NCBI RefSeq assembly: GCF_018070565.1
Contig: NZ_JAGPXL010000020.1
Span: 1 to 64,000 of the forward strand
Source of the DNA: Streptomyces sp. B93
Lineage (GTDB): Bacteria > Actinomycetota > Actinomycetes > Streptomycetales > Streptomycetaceae
DNA length: 64,000 nt
Direction: 5' to 3'
Both the position numbers and the translations under genes were made by a program. Below are positions 39,457 to 52,520 of this stretch, one piece after another. Under the pieces are notes generated by a model, which made no database searches, had not been told where the DNA came from, and saw only the letters and a list, made by a program, of their open reading frames with translations. Positions within the stretch are counted from its first letter, which is position 1, and each line of letters starts with the position of its first letter.

Positions 39457-40182
39457 GTGAGCAAGCGCAGCAAGTCTCTCCGCGCTGCGGACGCCAAGGT
39501 CGACCGGGAGAAGCTCTACGCCCCGCTCGAGGCCGTCCGTCTCGCCAAGGAGACCTCCACGACCAAGTTCGACGCCACCGTCGAGGTCGCCTTCCGTCTG
39601 GGTGTCGACCCGCGCAAGGCCGACCAGATGGTGCGTGGCACCGTGAACCTCCCGCACGGCACCGGTAAGACCGCCCGGGTCCTGGTCTTCGCGACCGGTG
39701 ACCGTGCCGAGGCCGCGCGTGCCGCGGGCGCCGACATCGTCGGCGCCGACGAACTGATCGACGAGGTCGCGAAGGGCCGTCTGGACTTCGACGCCGTCGT
39801 CGCCACCCCGGACCTCATGGGCAAGGTCGGCCGCCTCGGCCGGGTGCTCGGTCCGCGTGGTCTGATGCCCAACCCGAAGACCGGCACCGTCACCCCCGAC
39901 GTCGCCAAGGCCGTCACCGAGATCAAGGGCGGCAAGATCGAGTTCCGCGTCGACAAGCACTCGAACCTGCACTTCATCATCGGCAAGTCGTCCTTCGACG
40001 ACAGCAAGCTGGTGGAGAACTACGGCGCCGCGCTGGAGGAGATCCTCCGTCTGAAGCCGTCCGCCGCCAAGGGCCGCTACATCAAGAAGGCCGCCATCAC
40101 CACCACGATGGGCCCCGGCATCCCGGTCGACCCGAACCGCACCCGCAACCTCCTCGTCGAGGAGGACCCGGCCGCCGTCTGA
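39457..40182 (+). CDS. rplA: 50S ribosomal protein L1
   Basis: 241 residues from GTG 39457. Two-domain L1: KFDATVEVAFRLGVDPRKADQMVRGTVNLPHGTGK, the RVLGPRGLMPNPKTGTVT signature in the second domain, and the C-terminal GPGIPVDPN. It forms the L1 stalk that helps tRNA leave the E site, and usually represses its own operon's translation by binding the mRNA. 81 bp after rplK; a hairpin terminator follows. Confidence 0.97.
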   Translation: MSKRSKSLRAADAKVDREKLYAPLEAVRLAKETSTTKFDATVEVAFRLGVDPRKADQMVRGTVNLPHGTGKTARVLVFATGDRAEAARAAGADIVGADELIDEVAKGRLDFDAVVATPDLMGKVGRLGRVLGPRGLMPNPKTGTVTPDVAKAVTEIKGGKIEFRVDKHSNLHFIIGKSSFDDSKLVENYGAALEEILRLKPSAAKGRYIKKAAITTTMGPGIPVDPNRTRNLLVEEDPAAV

Positions 40183-40221
40183 TCCTGACGACGACCGCGG
40201 CACGCGCACGCGTATTCGCCG

Positions 40222-40256
40222 ACGGGCCCCGCAACCTTCCGAGGTGCGGGGCCCGT
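40222..40256 (+). terminator. Terminator after rplA
   Basis: ACGGGCCCCGCA (40222-40233) pairs with TGCGGGGCCCGT (40245-40256). Confidence 0.85.
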
Positions 40257-40284
40257 TGTCGTACCCGCGGGTTAGCGTGAGGGG

Positions 40285-41202
40285 GTGGGCACGGGACGTA
40301 CGAGGGGGACACCGGTGAGGTACGGGCTGATGGGGCGGGCGGTCGCCGTGGCGGCGCTGGTGCTGGTGACCGCGTGCGGCTCCCCGGGGGACGCCGACCG
40401 GCCGACGAGACCCACGCCCACCACCTCCACGTCCGCGCCCGCCCCCAGCCGTTCCCCGGTCGCCCCGGCGGCCGTGCGGGAGGCGCTGCGCGCGGTGGAG
40501 GAGGCCACCGCGGCGGCCGGATCGGCCCGGGTGTCCTCCACGACGGTCATGGGCAGCGTCCTGTCCATGGAGACGACCGGCGCGCTGTCCTGGGCGGACG
40601 GCCCCGTCGGCCGTCTCACGCTCACCTACACCGGCGGCGAGGTCGCCGAGAGCATGCGGGACCTGGGCAGCGTCTCCATGCAGGCGCGGCTGCTGCCCGA
40701 CGCCTACTACGCCAGGCTCGGTGACGCCTTCGCGGACCGCGCGCGGGGCAAGCACTGGGTCAGGTACGACCACGACAGCCTGGACGAGCTTCCGGGCGGT
40801 TCCGGGGCGCAGCTGAAGGAGGAGCTGGAGCGTACGGCTCCGGTCCAGCCCCTGGAGCTGCTGCTGGCCTGTGAGAGCGCGCGGAAGGCCGGCGAGGACC
40901 GGGTCGACGGCCGCCCCGCCACCCGCTTCTCGGGCACGCTGACGGTGACGGAGCTGGCCGACTCCGCCCTGAAGCGGCGGCTCACCGCCGCCGGGGTGGT
41001 CACACAGTCCGTCGACATATGGGTCGACGAGCGGAACCTGCTGGTCAAGAAGGTGGAGAAGGGCCAGCTCAAGGAGACGGGGGAGCTGCGGCAGACCGCC
41101 TTCTACGACGACTACGGCCTGAAGGTCTCTGTCGAGAGACCGCCGTCGGATGACACGGTGGACTTCACCGAGCTGCTGGACGGCCGTGGCGGGGGCTCCT
41201 GA
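40285..41202 (+). CDS. Exported lipoprotein, LppX/LprG-like (first of two)
   Basis: 305 residues from GTG 40285; a TAGCGT -10 box (40273-40278) six bases before it suggests a leaderless message, though GTG 40315 is also possible. Signal helix with lipobox LVTAC, then a Thr/Pro/Ser-rich linker, then the half-barrel domain common to LppX_LprAFG lipoproteins (SMETTGALSWADG, DIWVDERNLLVKKVE). It probably binds or carries a lipid at the outer membrane face. Streptomyces commonly has two such genes inserted between rplA and rplJ. Not related in function to ribosome synthesis as far as known. Confidence 0.8.
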   Translation: MGTGRTRGTPVRYGLMGRAVAVAALVLVTACGSPGDADRPTRPTPTTSTSAPAPSRSPVAPAAVREALRAVEEATAAAGSARVSSTTVMGSVLSMETTGALSWADGPVGRLTLTYTGGEVAESMRDLGSVSMQARLLPDAYYARLGDAFADRARGKHWVRYDHDSLDELPGGSGAQLKEELERTAPVQPLELLLACESARKAGEDRVDGRPATRFSGTLTVTELADSALKRRLTAAGVVTQSVDIWVDERNLLVKKVEKGQLKETGELRQTAFYDDYGLKVSVERPPSDDTVDFTELLDGRGGGS

Positions 41203-41293
41203 GGGCCGGGGGCAATTGTGCGGACCCTGTCAGTCCCCTGAGATACGCTCACGTTTCGTTGAGTGCCACACAGGTGTTTCTAGGGGGAATCCC

Positions 41294-42163
41294 ATGGGTC
41301 TTTCCGTACGCACGCGACGTACCCGGGGCGGGGCGATAGGCGTCGGCGTGTCCGCGCTGCTGCTGGCCGCCGGAGCGGTGGGCTGCTCCGGTGACAGCGA
41401 GTCGCCGGAGATGGAGCCCGCGGCGGCGGTCGCCGCGGCCGCGAAGAACGCGGAGGAGATCAAGTCCCTCCGGTACAAGATGACCGGTGAGGTTCCCGAG
41501 CAGGGCACCGTCGAGGGTGAGGCCTCGATGTCCATCGACCCGCTGGAGATGGACATGACCATGTCGGTGGAGGGTCCCAGCCCGACCGACTCCGGTGAGG
41601 TGCAGATCCGTCTCCTCGACCAGGTCATGTACATCGGCGGCGGCGCCGAGATGGCCAAGGAGATGGACGGCAAGAGCTGGATGAAGATGGATCTGTCCGC
41701 GCTCGGCGAGGACAATCCGCTGAACCTGGACGAGCTGGGCGCGGGCCAGACGACCCAGAACCCGGCCGCCGAGTCCGGCTTCCTCGCCGGGGCCGAGGAC
41801 GTGGAGAAGGTCGGCACCGAGACCATCGACGGTGTGAAGACCACCCACTACAAGGGCACGGTCAGCCTCGACGACCTGCGCAAGGGCAACGAGGGCGAGA
41901 GCAAGGCCCTGCGCGAGCAGCGGGAGAAGAGCATCGAGCAGTACGAGAAGATGGGTGTCGAGACCCTCGACATGGACATGTGGATCGACGGTGAGGACCG
42001 CACCAAGCAGTTCCGCATGCAGGGCGAGGCCGACGGCGGCCCGCTGGACATGACCATCACCTTCCTCGACTACAACCAGCCGGTGGAGATCGAGGCCCCG
42101 CCCGCCGAGGACACCTTCGACTTCGCGGAGATGATGGAGGAGGCCGCGGCCTCCGAGAGCTGA
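41294..42163 (+). CDS. Exported lipoprotein, LppX/LprG-like (second of two)
   Basis: 289 residues from ATG 41294 with GGGGGAAT upstream. Signal peptide with lipobox AGAVGC. The mature protein is acidic and Met-rich (MDMTMSVEG, EMAKEMDGKSWMKMDLS) with alternating beta strands of the LppX/LolA-like fold; DMDMWIDGEDRTKQFRMQGE parallels the DIWVDERN strand of the upstream protein, so the two are diverged paralogues. Predicted lipid carrier or envelope sensor. Followed by the rplJ promoter region. Confidence 0.8.
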   Translation: MGLSVRTRRTRGGAIGVGVSALLLAAGAVGCSGDSESPEMEPAAAVAAAAKNAEEIKSLRYKMTGEVPEQGTVEGEASMSIDPLEMDMTMSVEGPSPTDSGEVQIRLLDQVMYIGGGAEMAKEMDGKSWMKMDLSALGEDNPLNLDELGAGQTTQNPAAESGFLAGAEDVEKVGTETIDGVKTTHYKGTVSLDDLRKGNEGESKALREQREKSIEQYEKMGVETLDMDMWIDGEDRTKQFRMQGEADGGPLDMTITFLDYNQPVEIEAPPAEDTFDFAEMMEEAAASES

Positions 42164-42173
42164 GCCTCACCCG

Positions 42174-42214
42174 CGTGACCGGATTTGCTTGACAGCGATC
42201 CGGTCACGTACTCT
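42174..42214 (+). promoter_or_regulatory. rplJL promoter region with 11-bp inverted repeat
   Basis: CGTGACCGGAT (42174-42184) and ATCCGGTCACG (42198-42208) are perfect inverted arms around TTGACA (42189-42194); TACTCT follows at 42209-42214. The best-spaced pair is TTGCTT (42185-42190) with TACTCT 18 bases on. The repeat may terminate the lipoprotein transcript, act as an operator, or both. Confidence 0.55.
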
Positions 42215-42445
42215 CTCCACGAAGCCAAAGACCGCTGGTCGTTGCCGTGTGCTCGTTCGAGGGCACGGTGGCCGAAGGATCCGCTGAACAGCGGACGACC
42301 CGCGCAGGTGACAGTGGAAGAACTCCCGGAGTGCGTACGAGCCCCGTATGCCCGCCCGGTCGAGTCCGCCCCGTGCGCCTGCGCCGGGGCGTTTCGTTTC
42401 ACCCAGTCCTCCTTCGGGTCCGCGCGGTCCGAATCACCCGGAAGG
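42215..42445 (+). ncRNA. L10 ribosomal-protein leader (rplJ autoregulatory element)
   Basis: The long untranslated leader before rplJ contains the segments typical of the actinobacterial L10 leader: GAAGCCAAAGACCGCTGGTCGT near its start, then CCGAAGGATCCGCTGAACAG, then the CGCAGGTGACAGTGGAA region, and a GCGCCTGCGCCGGGGCG stem before the ribosome site. L10(L12)4 binds such leaders and represses translation of both genes. Boundaries are approximate. Confidence 0.7.
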
Positions 42446-42458
42446 AGGCCGAGGCTCT

Positions 42459-42989
42459 ATGGCGAGGCCCGACAAGGCTGCCGCGGTTGCCGAGCTGACG
42501 GACCAGTTCCGCAACTCCAACGCCGCTGTGCTGACCGAGTACCGCGGTCTCACCGTGGCGCAGCTGAAGCAGCTGCGCCGTTCGCTCGGTGAGAACGCCC
42601 AGTACGCCGTGGTGAAGAACACGCTGACCAAGATTGCGGCCAACGAGGCCGGGATCACGACGCTGGACGACCTGTTCAACGGTCCGACGGCAGTCGCCTT
42701 CGTCACCGGTGACCCGGTGGAGTCGGCGAAGGGTCTTCGTGACTTCGCCAAGGACAACCCGAATCTCGTCATCAAGGGCGGTGTCCTTGACGGCAAGGCG
42801 CTGTCCGCCGACGAGATCAAGAAGCTTGCGGACCTCGAGTCCCGCGAGGTTCTGCTGTCCAAGCTGGCCGGTGCCTTCAAGGCGAAGCAGTCCCAGGCTG
42901 CCTCCGTCTTCCAGGCGCTGCCCTCGAAGCTCGTCCGCACCGTGGACGCGCTCCGTGCCAAGCAGGACGAGCAGGGCGGTGCCGAGTAA
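42459..42989 (+). CDS. rplJ: 50S ribosomal protein L10
   Basis: 176 residues from ATG 42459 with GGAAGGAGG upstream. Begins MARPDKAAAVAELTDQFRNSNAAVLTEY..., with RGLTVAQLKQLRRSLGENAQYAVVKNTL in the RNA-binding domain and a C-terminal helix (SVFQALPSKLVRTVDALRAKQ) that binds L7/L12 dimers. Base of the ribosomal stalk. Probably autoregulated through the leader upstream. 114 bp before rplL. Confidence 0.97.
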   Translation: MARPDKAAAVAELTDQFRNSNAAVLTEYRGLTVAQLKQLRRSLGENAQYAVVKNTLTKIAANEAGITTLDDLFNGPTAVAFVTGDPVESAKGLRDFAKDNPNLVIKGGVLDGKALSADEIKKLADLESREVLLSKLAGAFKAKQSQAASVFQALPSKLVRTVDALRAKQDEQGGAE

Positions 42990-43103
42990 CTCGGCTCGCA
43001 CCCCGGCCGCCGCTGCCTGAACGCGGAGGCCGTCGCGGGCCAGACGTACGCCCGCCACACCAGTACATCCGGCACCTGCCGAATTAGTGGAAGGACCGCC
43101 ATC

Positions 43104-43493
43104 ATGGCGAAGCTCAGCCAGGAAGACCTGCTCGCGCAGTTCGAGGAGATGACCCTCATCGAGCTCTCCGAGTTCGTGAAGGCCTTCGAGGAGAAGTTCG
43201 ACGTCACCGCCGCCGCTGCCGCGCCGGTCGTCGTCGCCGGTGGTGCCGCTGGTGGCGCCGCCGCCGAGGCCGCCGAGGAGAAGGACGAGTTCGACGTCGT
43301 CCTCACCGGCGCCGGCGACAAGAAGATCCAGGTCATCAAGGTCGTGCGTGAGCTGACCTCGCTCGGCCTGAAGGAGGCCAAGGACCTGGTGGACGGCGCC
43401 CCGAAGCCCGTCCTCGAGAAGGTCGCGAAGGACGCCGCCGACAAGGCCAAGGAGGCCCTCGAGGGCGCCGGCGCCTCCGTCGAGGTCAAGTGA
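43104..43493 (+). CDS. rplL: 50S ribosomal protein L7/L12
   Basis: 129 residues. N-terminal dimerisation helix (LIELSEFVKAFEEKFDV), Ala/Gly/Val-rich hinge (AAAAAPVVVAGGAAGG), and globular C-terminal domain (EFDVVLTGAGDKKIQVIKVVRELTSLGLKEAKDLV) that recruits translation factors. AGTGGAAGGACCGCC upstream. Multiple copies per ribosome, so higher expression than neighbours is expected; the terminator after it lowers read-through into rpoBC. Confidence 0.98.
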   Translation: MAKLSQEDLLAQFEEMTLIELSEFVKAFEEKFDVTAAAAAPVVVAGGAAGGAAAEAAEEKDEFDVVLTGAGDKKIQVIKVVRELTSLGLKEAKDLVDGAPKPVLEKVAKDAADKAKEALEGAGASVEVK

Positions 43494-44053
43494 CACCACT
43501 GAGGTGACCGCGGCCCCCGGCGGGCTGTAACACCGAGGTACCGAAGAGCGATCATCCATCCGGGTGGTCGCTCTTCGGCGTGTCCGGGGGTGCGGTCACG
43601 GTTGCCTTGCACCCGCGGACGCGAGGGGTATGGTGATCTTCGTCGTGTCTCTGGGTGGCCCCGTTCGGGCAGGGGGTTCGTGCAGGGGGGCCTTGACGAA
43701 CCGCACGCAGCGCGCAATTCTCAGGACGCGTCGTCACAAGGATCCGAATCCGAGGCATGGATCGGCGACGAAGAGGGCAGTATCAACGTGCGTTGAGGGC
43801 AGGGCCTTGTCGCAGGTGGTGACAACAACGAGGGCCAAAACGGGTCTCAGGAACCCGCACTGGACATCAGTGTGCCAAGTGGCTACACTGACCCTTTGCG
43901 CTGCCTGTTAGCTGCCCCCTGCCCGTCACCAGGGGTCTGTCCTCGCCTCAGCATTGACGACCGAAGCGTCCCCGACCTGGGATCTCTGTCTCTCTGCGGC
44001 GGTGAGGGGCCGGTACGCGCGTAGTGAGTCCGAGCCCTCGGAAGGACCCCCTC
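43494..44053 (+). promoter_or_regulatory. rplL-rpoB intergenic region: terminator, rpoB promoter and leader
   Basis: 560 bp without a gene. A hairpin CCGAAGAGCGA/TCGCTCTTCGG (43541-43578) ends the rplJL unit. A well-formed promoter, TGGACA (43861-43866), 17 bases, TACACT (43884-43889), faces rpoB. That leaves a leader of about 160 nt before the TTG start. Confidence 0.75.
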
Positions 44054-47000
44054 TTGGCCGCCTCGCGCACTGCCTCCGCGAATACGAACAACGGCGCCAG
44101 CACCGCCCCGCTGCGCATCTCCTTTGCAAAGATCAAGGAGCCCCTCGAGGTTCCGAACCTTCTTGCGCTGCAAACCGAGAGCTTCGACTGGCTGCTCGGC
44201 AACGATGCGTGGAAGGCTCGCGTCGAGCAGGCTCTGGACAACGGTCAGGACGTCCCCACCAAGTCCGGGCTCGAGGAGATCTTCGAAGAGATCTCCCCGA
44301 TCGAGGACTTCAGCGGGTCGATGTCGCTGACCTTCCGCGACCACCGTTTCGAGCCGCCGAAGAACTCGATCGACGAGTGCAAGGAGCGTGACTTCACCTA
44401 CGCGGCTCCGCTCTTCGTCACCGCCGAGTTCACCAACAACGAGACCGGCGAGATCAAGTCCCAGACCGTGTTCATGGGCGACTTCCCGCTCATGACGAAC
44501 AAGGGCACCTTCGTCATCAACGGCACCGAGCGTGTCGTGGTGTCGCAGCTGGTTCGTTCGCCGGGTGTGTACTTCGACTCCAGCATCGACAAGACGTCCG
44601 ACAAGGACATCTTCTCGGCCAAGATCATCCCGTCCCGGGGTGCCTGGCTGGAGATGGAGATCGACAAGCGCGACATGGTCGGTGTCCGCATCGACCGCAA
44701 GCGCAAGCAGTCCGTGACCGTCCTGCTGAAGGCGCTCGGCTGGACCACCGAGCAGATCCTCGAGGAGTTCGGCGAGTACGAGTCCATGCGTGCCACCCTG
44801 GAGAAGGACCACACCCAGGGCCAGGACGACGCGCTGCTCGACATCTACCGCAAGCTGCGCCCGGGCGAGCCCCCCACGCGTGAGGCCGCGCAGACGCTGC
44901 TGGAGAACCTCTACTTCAACCCCAAGCGCTACGACCTCGCCAAGGTCGGCCGCTACAAGGTCAACAAGAAACTGGGTACGGACACCCCGCTGGACGCGGG
45001 CATCCTGACCGTCGAGGACATCATCGCGACGATCAAGTACCTGGTGAAGCTGCACGCCGGTGAGACCGAGACCGTCGGCGACAACGGCGACAAGGTCGTC
45101 GTCGAGACCGACGACATCGACCACTTCGGCAACCGTCGTCTGCGCAGCGTCGGCGAACTGATCCAGAACCAGGTCCGTACGGGTCTGGCGCGTATGGAGC
45201 GCGTCGTGCGCGAGCGCATGACGACCCAGGACGTCGAGGCGATCACGCCGCAGACCCTGATCAACATCCGGCCGGTCGTCGCCTCCATCAAGGAGTTCTT
45301 CGGCACCAGCCAGCTGTCGCAGTTCATGGACCAGAACAACCCGCTGTCGGGGCTCACCCACAAGCGCCGTCTGTCGGCGCTCGGCCCGGGTGGTCTCTCC
45401 CGTGAGCGGGCGGGCTTCGAGGTCCGTGACGTGCACCCGTCGCACTACGGCCGTATGTGCCCCATCGAGACCCCTGAAGGCCCGAACATCGGTCTGATCG
45501 GCTCGCTGGCCTCCTACGGCCGGGTCAACGCGTTCGGTTTCGTCGAGACGCCGTACCGCAAGGTCGTCGACGGCCAGGTCACCGACGAGGTGGACTACCT
45601 GACCGCCGACGAGGAGGACCGCTTCGTCATCGCGCAGGCCAACGCGCCGCTCACCGAGGACATGCGCTTCTCCGAGCGCGTCCTGGTGCGCCGCCGCGGC
45701 GGCGAGGTCGACTACGTCCCCGGCGACGAGGTCGACTACATGGACGTCTCGCCGCGCCAGATGGTGTCGGTCGCGACCGCCATGATCCCGTTCCTGGAGC
45801 ACGACGACGCCAACCGTGCCCTCATGGGCGCGAACATGATGCGCCAGGCCGTTCCGCTCATCAAGGCGGAGTCGCCGCTCGTCGGCACCGGCATGGAGTA
45901 CCGCTCCGCGGTCGACGCCGGTGACGTCGTCAAGGCGGAGAAGGCCGGTGTGGTCCAGGAGGTCTCCGCGGACTACATCACCACCACCAACGACGACGGC
46001 ACGTACATCACGTACCGCCTGGCCAAGTTCGCCCGCTCCAACCAGGGCACCTCGGTCAACCAGAAGGTCATCGTCAACGAGGGCGACCGTGTCATCGAGG
46101 GCCAGGTCCTCGCCGACGGCCCGGCCACCCAGCACGGCGAGATGGCCCTCGGCAAGAACCTGCTGGTCGCGTTCATGCCGTGGGAGGGTCACAACTACGA
46201 GGACGCGATCATCCTGTCGCAGCGCCTCGTGCAGGACGACGTCCTCTCCTCGATCCACATCGAGGAGCACGAGGTCGACGCCCGTGACACCAAGCTCGGC
46301 CCCGAGGAGATCACCCGGGACATCCCGAACGTCTCCGAGGAGGTCCTCGCCGACCTCGACGAGCGCGGCATCATCCGCATCGGCGCCGAGGTCATCGCCG
46401 GTGACATCCTCGTCGGCAAGGTCACGCCCAAGGGTGAGACCGAGCTGACCCCGGAGGAGCGCCTGCTGCGCGCGATCTTCGGTGAGAAGGCCCGTGAGGT
46501 CCGTGACACCTCGCTGAAGGTGCCGCACGGCGAGACCGGCAAGGTCATCGGCGTACGCGTCTTCGACCGCGAGGAGGGCGACGAGCTTCCCCCCGGAGTG
46601 AACCAGCTGGTGCGCGTGTACGTCGCGCAGAAGCGCAAGATCACCGACGGTGACAAGCTCGCCGGCCGCCACGGCAACAAGGGCGTCATCTCGAAGATCC
46701 TGCCGATCGAGGACATGCCGTTCCTGGAGGACGGCACCCCGGTCGACATCATCCTCAACCCGCTGGGTGTGCCGTCCCGAATGAACCCGGGGCAGGTCCT
46801 GGAGATCCACCTCGGCTGGCTCGCCAGCCAGGGCTGGGACGTCTCCGGCCTCGCGGACGAATGGGCGCAGCGCCTCCAGCAGATCGGCGCCGACGTGGTC
46901 GAGCCCCGGACGAACGTGGCGACGCCGGTCTTCGACGGCGCCCGTGAGGACGAGCTGACCGGTCTGCTGGAGAACACCCTGCCCAACCGCGACGGTGACC

Positions 47001-47533
47001 GCATGGTCCAGCCGTCCGGCAAGGCGCGGCTGTTCGACGGCCGCTCGGGTGAGCCGTTCCCGGACCCGATCTCGGTCGGCTACATGTACATCCTCAAGCT
47101 GCACCACCTGGTCGACGACAAGCTGCACGCCCGTTCGACCGGTCCGTACTCGATGATCACCCAGCAGCCGCTGGGTGGTAAGGCCCAGTTCGGTGGCCAG
47201 CGCTTCGGTGAGATGGAGGTGTGGGCGCTGGAGGCGTACGGCGCCGCCTACGCCCTCCAGGAGCTGCTGACCATCAAGTCCGACGACGTCACCGGCCGCG
47301 TGAAGGTCTACGAGGCCATCGTCAAGGGCGAGAACATCCCCGAGCCCGGCATCCCCGAGTCCTTCAAGGTGCTCATCAAGGAGATGCAGTCCCTGTGCCT
47401 GAACGTGGAGGTGCTGTCCAGCGACGGTATGTCCATCGAAATGCGTGACACCGACGAGGACGTCTTCCGCGCTGCGGAGGAGCTCGGCATCGACCTGTCC
47501 CGGCGCGAGCCGAGCAGCGTCGAAGAGGTCTGA
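44054..47533 (+). CDS. rpoB: DNA-directed RNA polymerase subunit beta
   Basis: 1159 residues from TTG 44054, preceded by GGAAGGA; this reproduces the known Streptomyces N-terminus (MAASR...NTNNGASTAPLRISFAKI), whereas the frame open to 44024 does not. The rifampicin-binding cluster reads FGTSQLSQFMDQNNPLSGLTHKRRLSALGPGGL with wild-type Gln, Asp, His, Arg and Ser positions, so rifampicin sensitivity is expected. DKLAGRHGNKGVI and the C-terminal MSIEMRDTDEDV segments are normal. Forms the catalytic core with rpoC, 94 bp downstream. Confidence 0.98.
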   Translation: MAASRTASANTNNGASTAPLRISFAKIKEPLEVPNLLALQTESFDWLLGNDAWKARVEQALDNGQDVPTKSGLEEIFEEISPIEDFSGSMSLTFRDHRFEPPKNSIDECKERDFTYAAPLFVTAEFTNNETGEIKSQTVFMGDFPLMTNKGTFVINGTERVVVSQLVRSPGVYFDSSIDKTSDKDIFSAKIIPSRGAWLEMEIDKRDMVGVRIDRKRKQSVTVLLKALGWTTEQILEEFGEYESMRATLEKDHTQGQDDALLDIYRKLRPGEPPTREAAQTLLENLYFNPKRYDLAKVGRYKVNKKLGTDTPLDAGILTVEDIIATIKYLVKLHAGETETVGDNGDKVVVETDDIDHFGNRRLRSVGELIQNQVRTGLARMERVVRERMTTQDVEAITPQTLINIRPVVASIKEFFGTSQLSQFMDQNNPLSGLTHKRRLSALGPGGLSRERAGFEVRDVHPSHYGRMCPIETPEGPNIGLIGSLASYGRVNAFGFVETPYRKVVDGQVTDEVDYLTADEEDRFVIAQANAPLTEDMRFSERVLVRRRGGEVDYVPGDEVDYMDVSPRQMVSVATAMIPFLEHDDANRALMGANMMRQAVPLIKAESPLVGTGMEYRSAVDAGDVVKAEKAGVVQEVSADYITTTNDDGTYITYRLAKFARSNQGTSVNQKVIVNEGDRVIEGQVLADGPATQHGEMALGKNLLVAFMPWEGHNYEDAIILSQRLVQDDVLSSIHIEEHEVDARDTKLGPEEITRDIPNVSEEVLADLDERGIIRIGAEVIAGDILVGKVTPKGETELTPEERLLRAIFGEKAREVRDTSLKVPHGETGKVIGVRVFDREEGDELPPGVNQLVRVYVAQKRKITDGDKLAGRHGNKGVISKILPIEDMPFLEDGTPVDIILNPLGVPSRMNPGQVLEIHLGWLASQGWDVSGLADEWAQRLQQIGADVVEPRTNVATPVFDGAREDELTGLLENTLPNRDGDRMVQPSGKARLFDGRSGEPFPDPISVGYMYILKLHHLVDDKLHARSTGPYSMITQQPLGGKAQFGGQRFGEMEVWALEAYGAAYALQELLTIKSDDVTGRVKVYEAIVKGENIPEPGIPESFKVLIKEMQSLCLNVEVLSSDGMSIEMRDTDEDVFRAAEELGIDLSRREPSSVEEV

Positions 47534-47627
47534 CGGGAGTTCCGGAGACCTCCACCCGGAGGTCTCCGGCCCCAGGACCCCCGTATCAGACCCCAAGACT
47601 TACAACCCTGAGAGGGATTGACGCATA

Positions 47628-51527
<3,900 letters not shown>

Positions 51528-51545
51528 GCAACGCAGTAGGTTCTG

Positions 51546-51579
51546 AAGGGCGGTCACCTCGTCAGGGGTGACCGCCCTT
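51546..51579 (+). terminator. Terminator of rpoBC
   Basis: AAGGGCGGTCACC (51546-51558) pairs with GGTGACCGCCCTT (51567-51579). Confidence 0.88.
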
Positions 51580-51652
51580 CGGCGTGTCCGGAACCGATGC
51601 GGAGCAACGGGCGTTGAAGGGGACAAGGGTCGAAATCGGCTGGGAGGCGCCC

Positions 51653-52186
51653 ATGTCCGAACCATCGCCGTGGCGGCAGTGGCAGCCGTGGCAGGGGCAG
51701 AGCGGTCATGCGTCGATGCTCGCCTCGCACGCCGACCGTGAGCGGGCCGTGGACGTGCTCAGAGCGGGCTACGGCGAGGGGCGGCTGCTGGAGGACGAGC
51801 TGGAGAAGCGGGTGGCGCGGGCCTACCAGGCCCGTACGGTGGGGGAGCTGGCCCTGCTGGTCGCCGATCTGCCGCAGGGGCCGATGCCGTTCGCCGGGGC
51901 CGTGCAGCAGCCCGTTCCGCACACCTTCCTGCCCGCCCCGCAGCCGCCGGTCAACGGCAAGGCGGTGGGCTCCATGGTCTGCGGGGTGCTCACGGTGGCG
52001 ACCCTCGGCGTCACCGGCGTACCCGCGGTCATCCTCGGTCACGCGGCCCGGGCCGAGATGCGGCGGACCGGGGAGAGCGGCGAAGGATACGCCATGACCG
52101 GGCTGGTGCTCGGCTGGCTCTCGGTGGCGGGTTGGGCCGTGCTGGTCGCGGCCCTTTTTGTGGCGGCCGTGGCTTCGGGCTCCTGA
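51653..52186 (+). CDS. DUF1707/DUF4190-domain membrane protein
   Basis: 177 residues from ATG 51653 after GGGAGG. The N-terminal DUF1707 (about 20-72) has ASHADRERAVDVLRAGYGEGRLLEDELEKRVARAYQARTVGELALLVADLP, a small domain widespread in actinobacteria. A Pro-rich linker follows, then two membrane helices of the DUF4190 type (GSMVCGVLTVATLGVTGVPAVILGHAAR and GLVLGWLSVAGWAVLVAALFV). An integral membrane protein of unknown function, with DUF1707 in the cytoplasm. Conserved position between rpoC and rpsL in Streptomyces. Confidence 0.88.
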   Translation: MSEPSPWRQWQPWQGQSGHASMLASHADRERAVDVLRAGYGEGRLLEDELEKRVARAYQARTVGELALLVADLPQGPMPFAGAVQQPVPHTFLPAPQPPVNGKAVGSMVCGVLTVATLGVTGVPAVILGHAARAEMRRTGESGEGYAMTGLVLGWLSVAGWAVLVAALFVAAVASGS

Positions 52187-52520
52187 CCTGCGGGAACCGT
52201 CGGCGGACGCGGCGCGGTGCCGTGGATTCGAAGATCGTTCGGGTGGCTGGGCTTTGGCATGATTCGCGCAGGTCGGGTGCGCCCACCCATTTGTTTTGAC
52301 CACAGCGAATGAGGTAGGTACGCTCAGACCTTGTGCCTGGGGTGTGCCCTGGCCCTCGTGCGTGCCTTCACACCGCACTGCGGGGCCGCGATCGGCCGCC
52401 GTAATCCGCGCTTGTTCCTGCCTCGCGGCGGGGGTCCGCGGGATTCGACACACCCGACCGCGTGGGTCGGAGACGTTCCAGGTTAGCTGTACCCATCGGC
52501 ACACAGAAACCGGAGAAGTA
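52187..52520 (+). promoter_or_regulatory. str-operon promoter and leader upstream of rpsL
   Basis: 334 bp without a gene. A clear promoter lies at 52296-52324: TTGACC (52296-52301), 17 bases, TACGCT (52319-52324). The following leader of about 190 nt is GC-rich and ends with CCGGAGAAGTA before the rpsL GTG. I see no other feature. Confidence 0.75.

Noticed and set aside
44024..44053. Ten-residue N-terminal extension of RpoB
   Set aside because: Open frame only; the TTG at 44054 has a ribosome site and gives the known Streptomyces N-terminus.
43883..47596. Long minus-strand open frame (1237 codons) opposite rpoB
   Set aside because: Antisense shadow of rpoB; no family resemblance or ribosome site.
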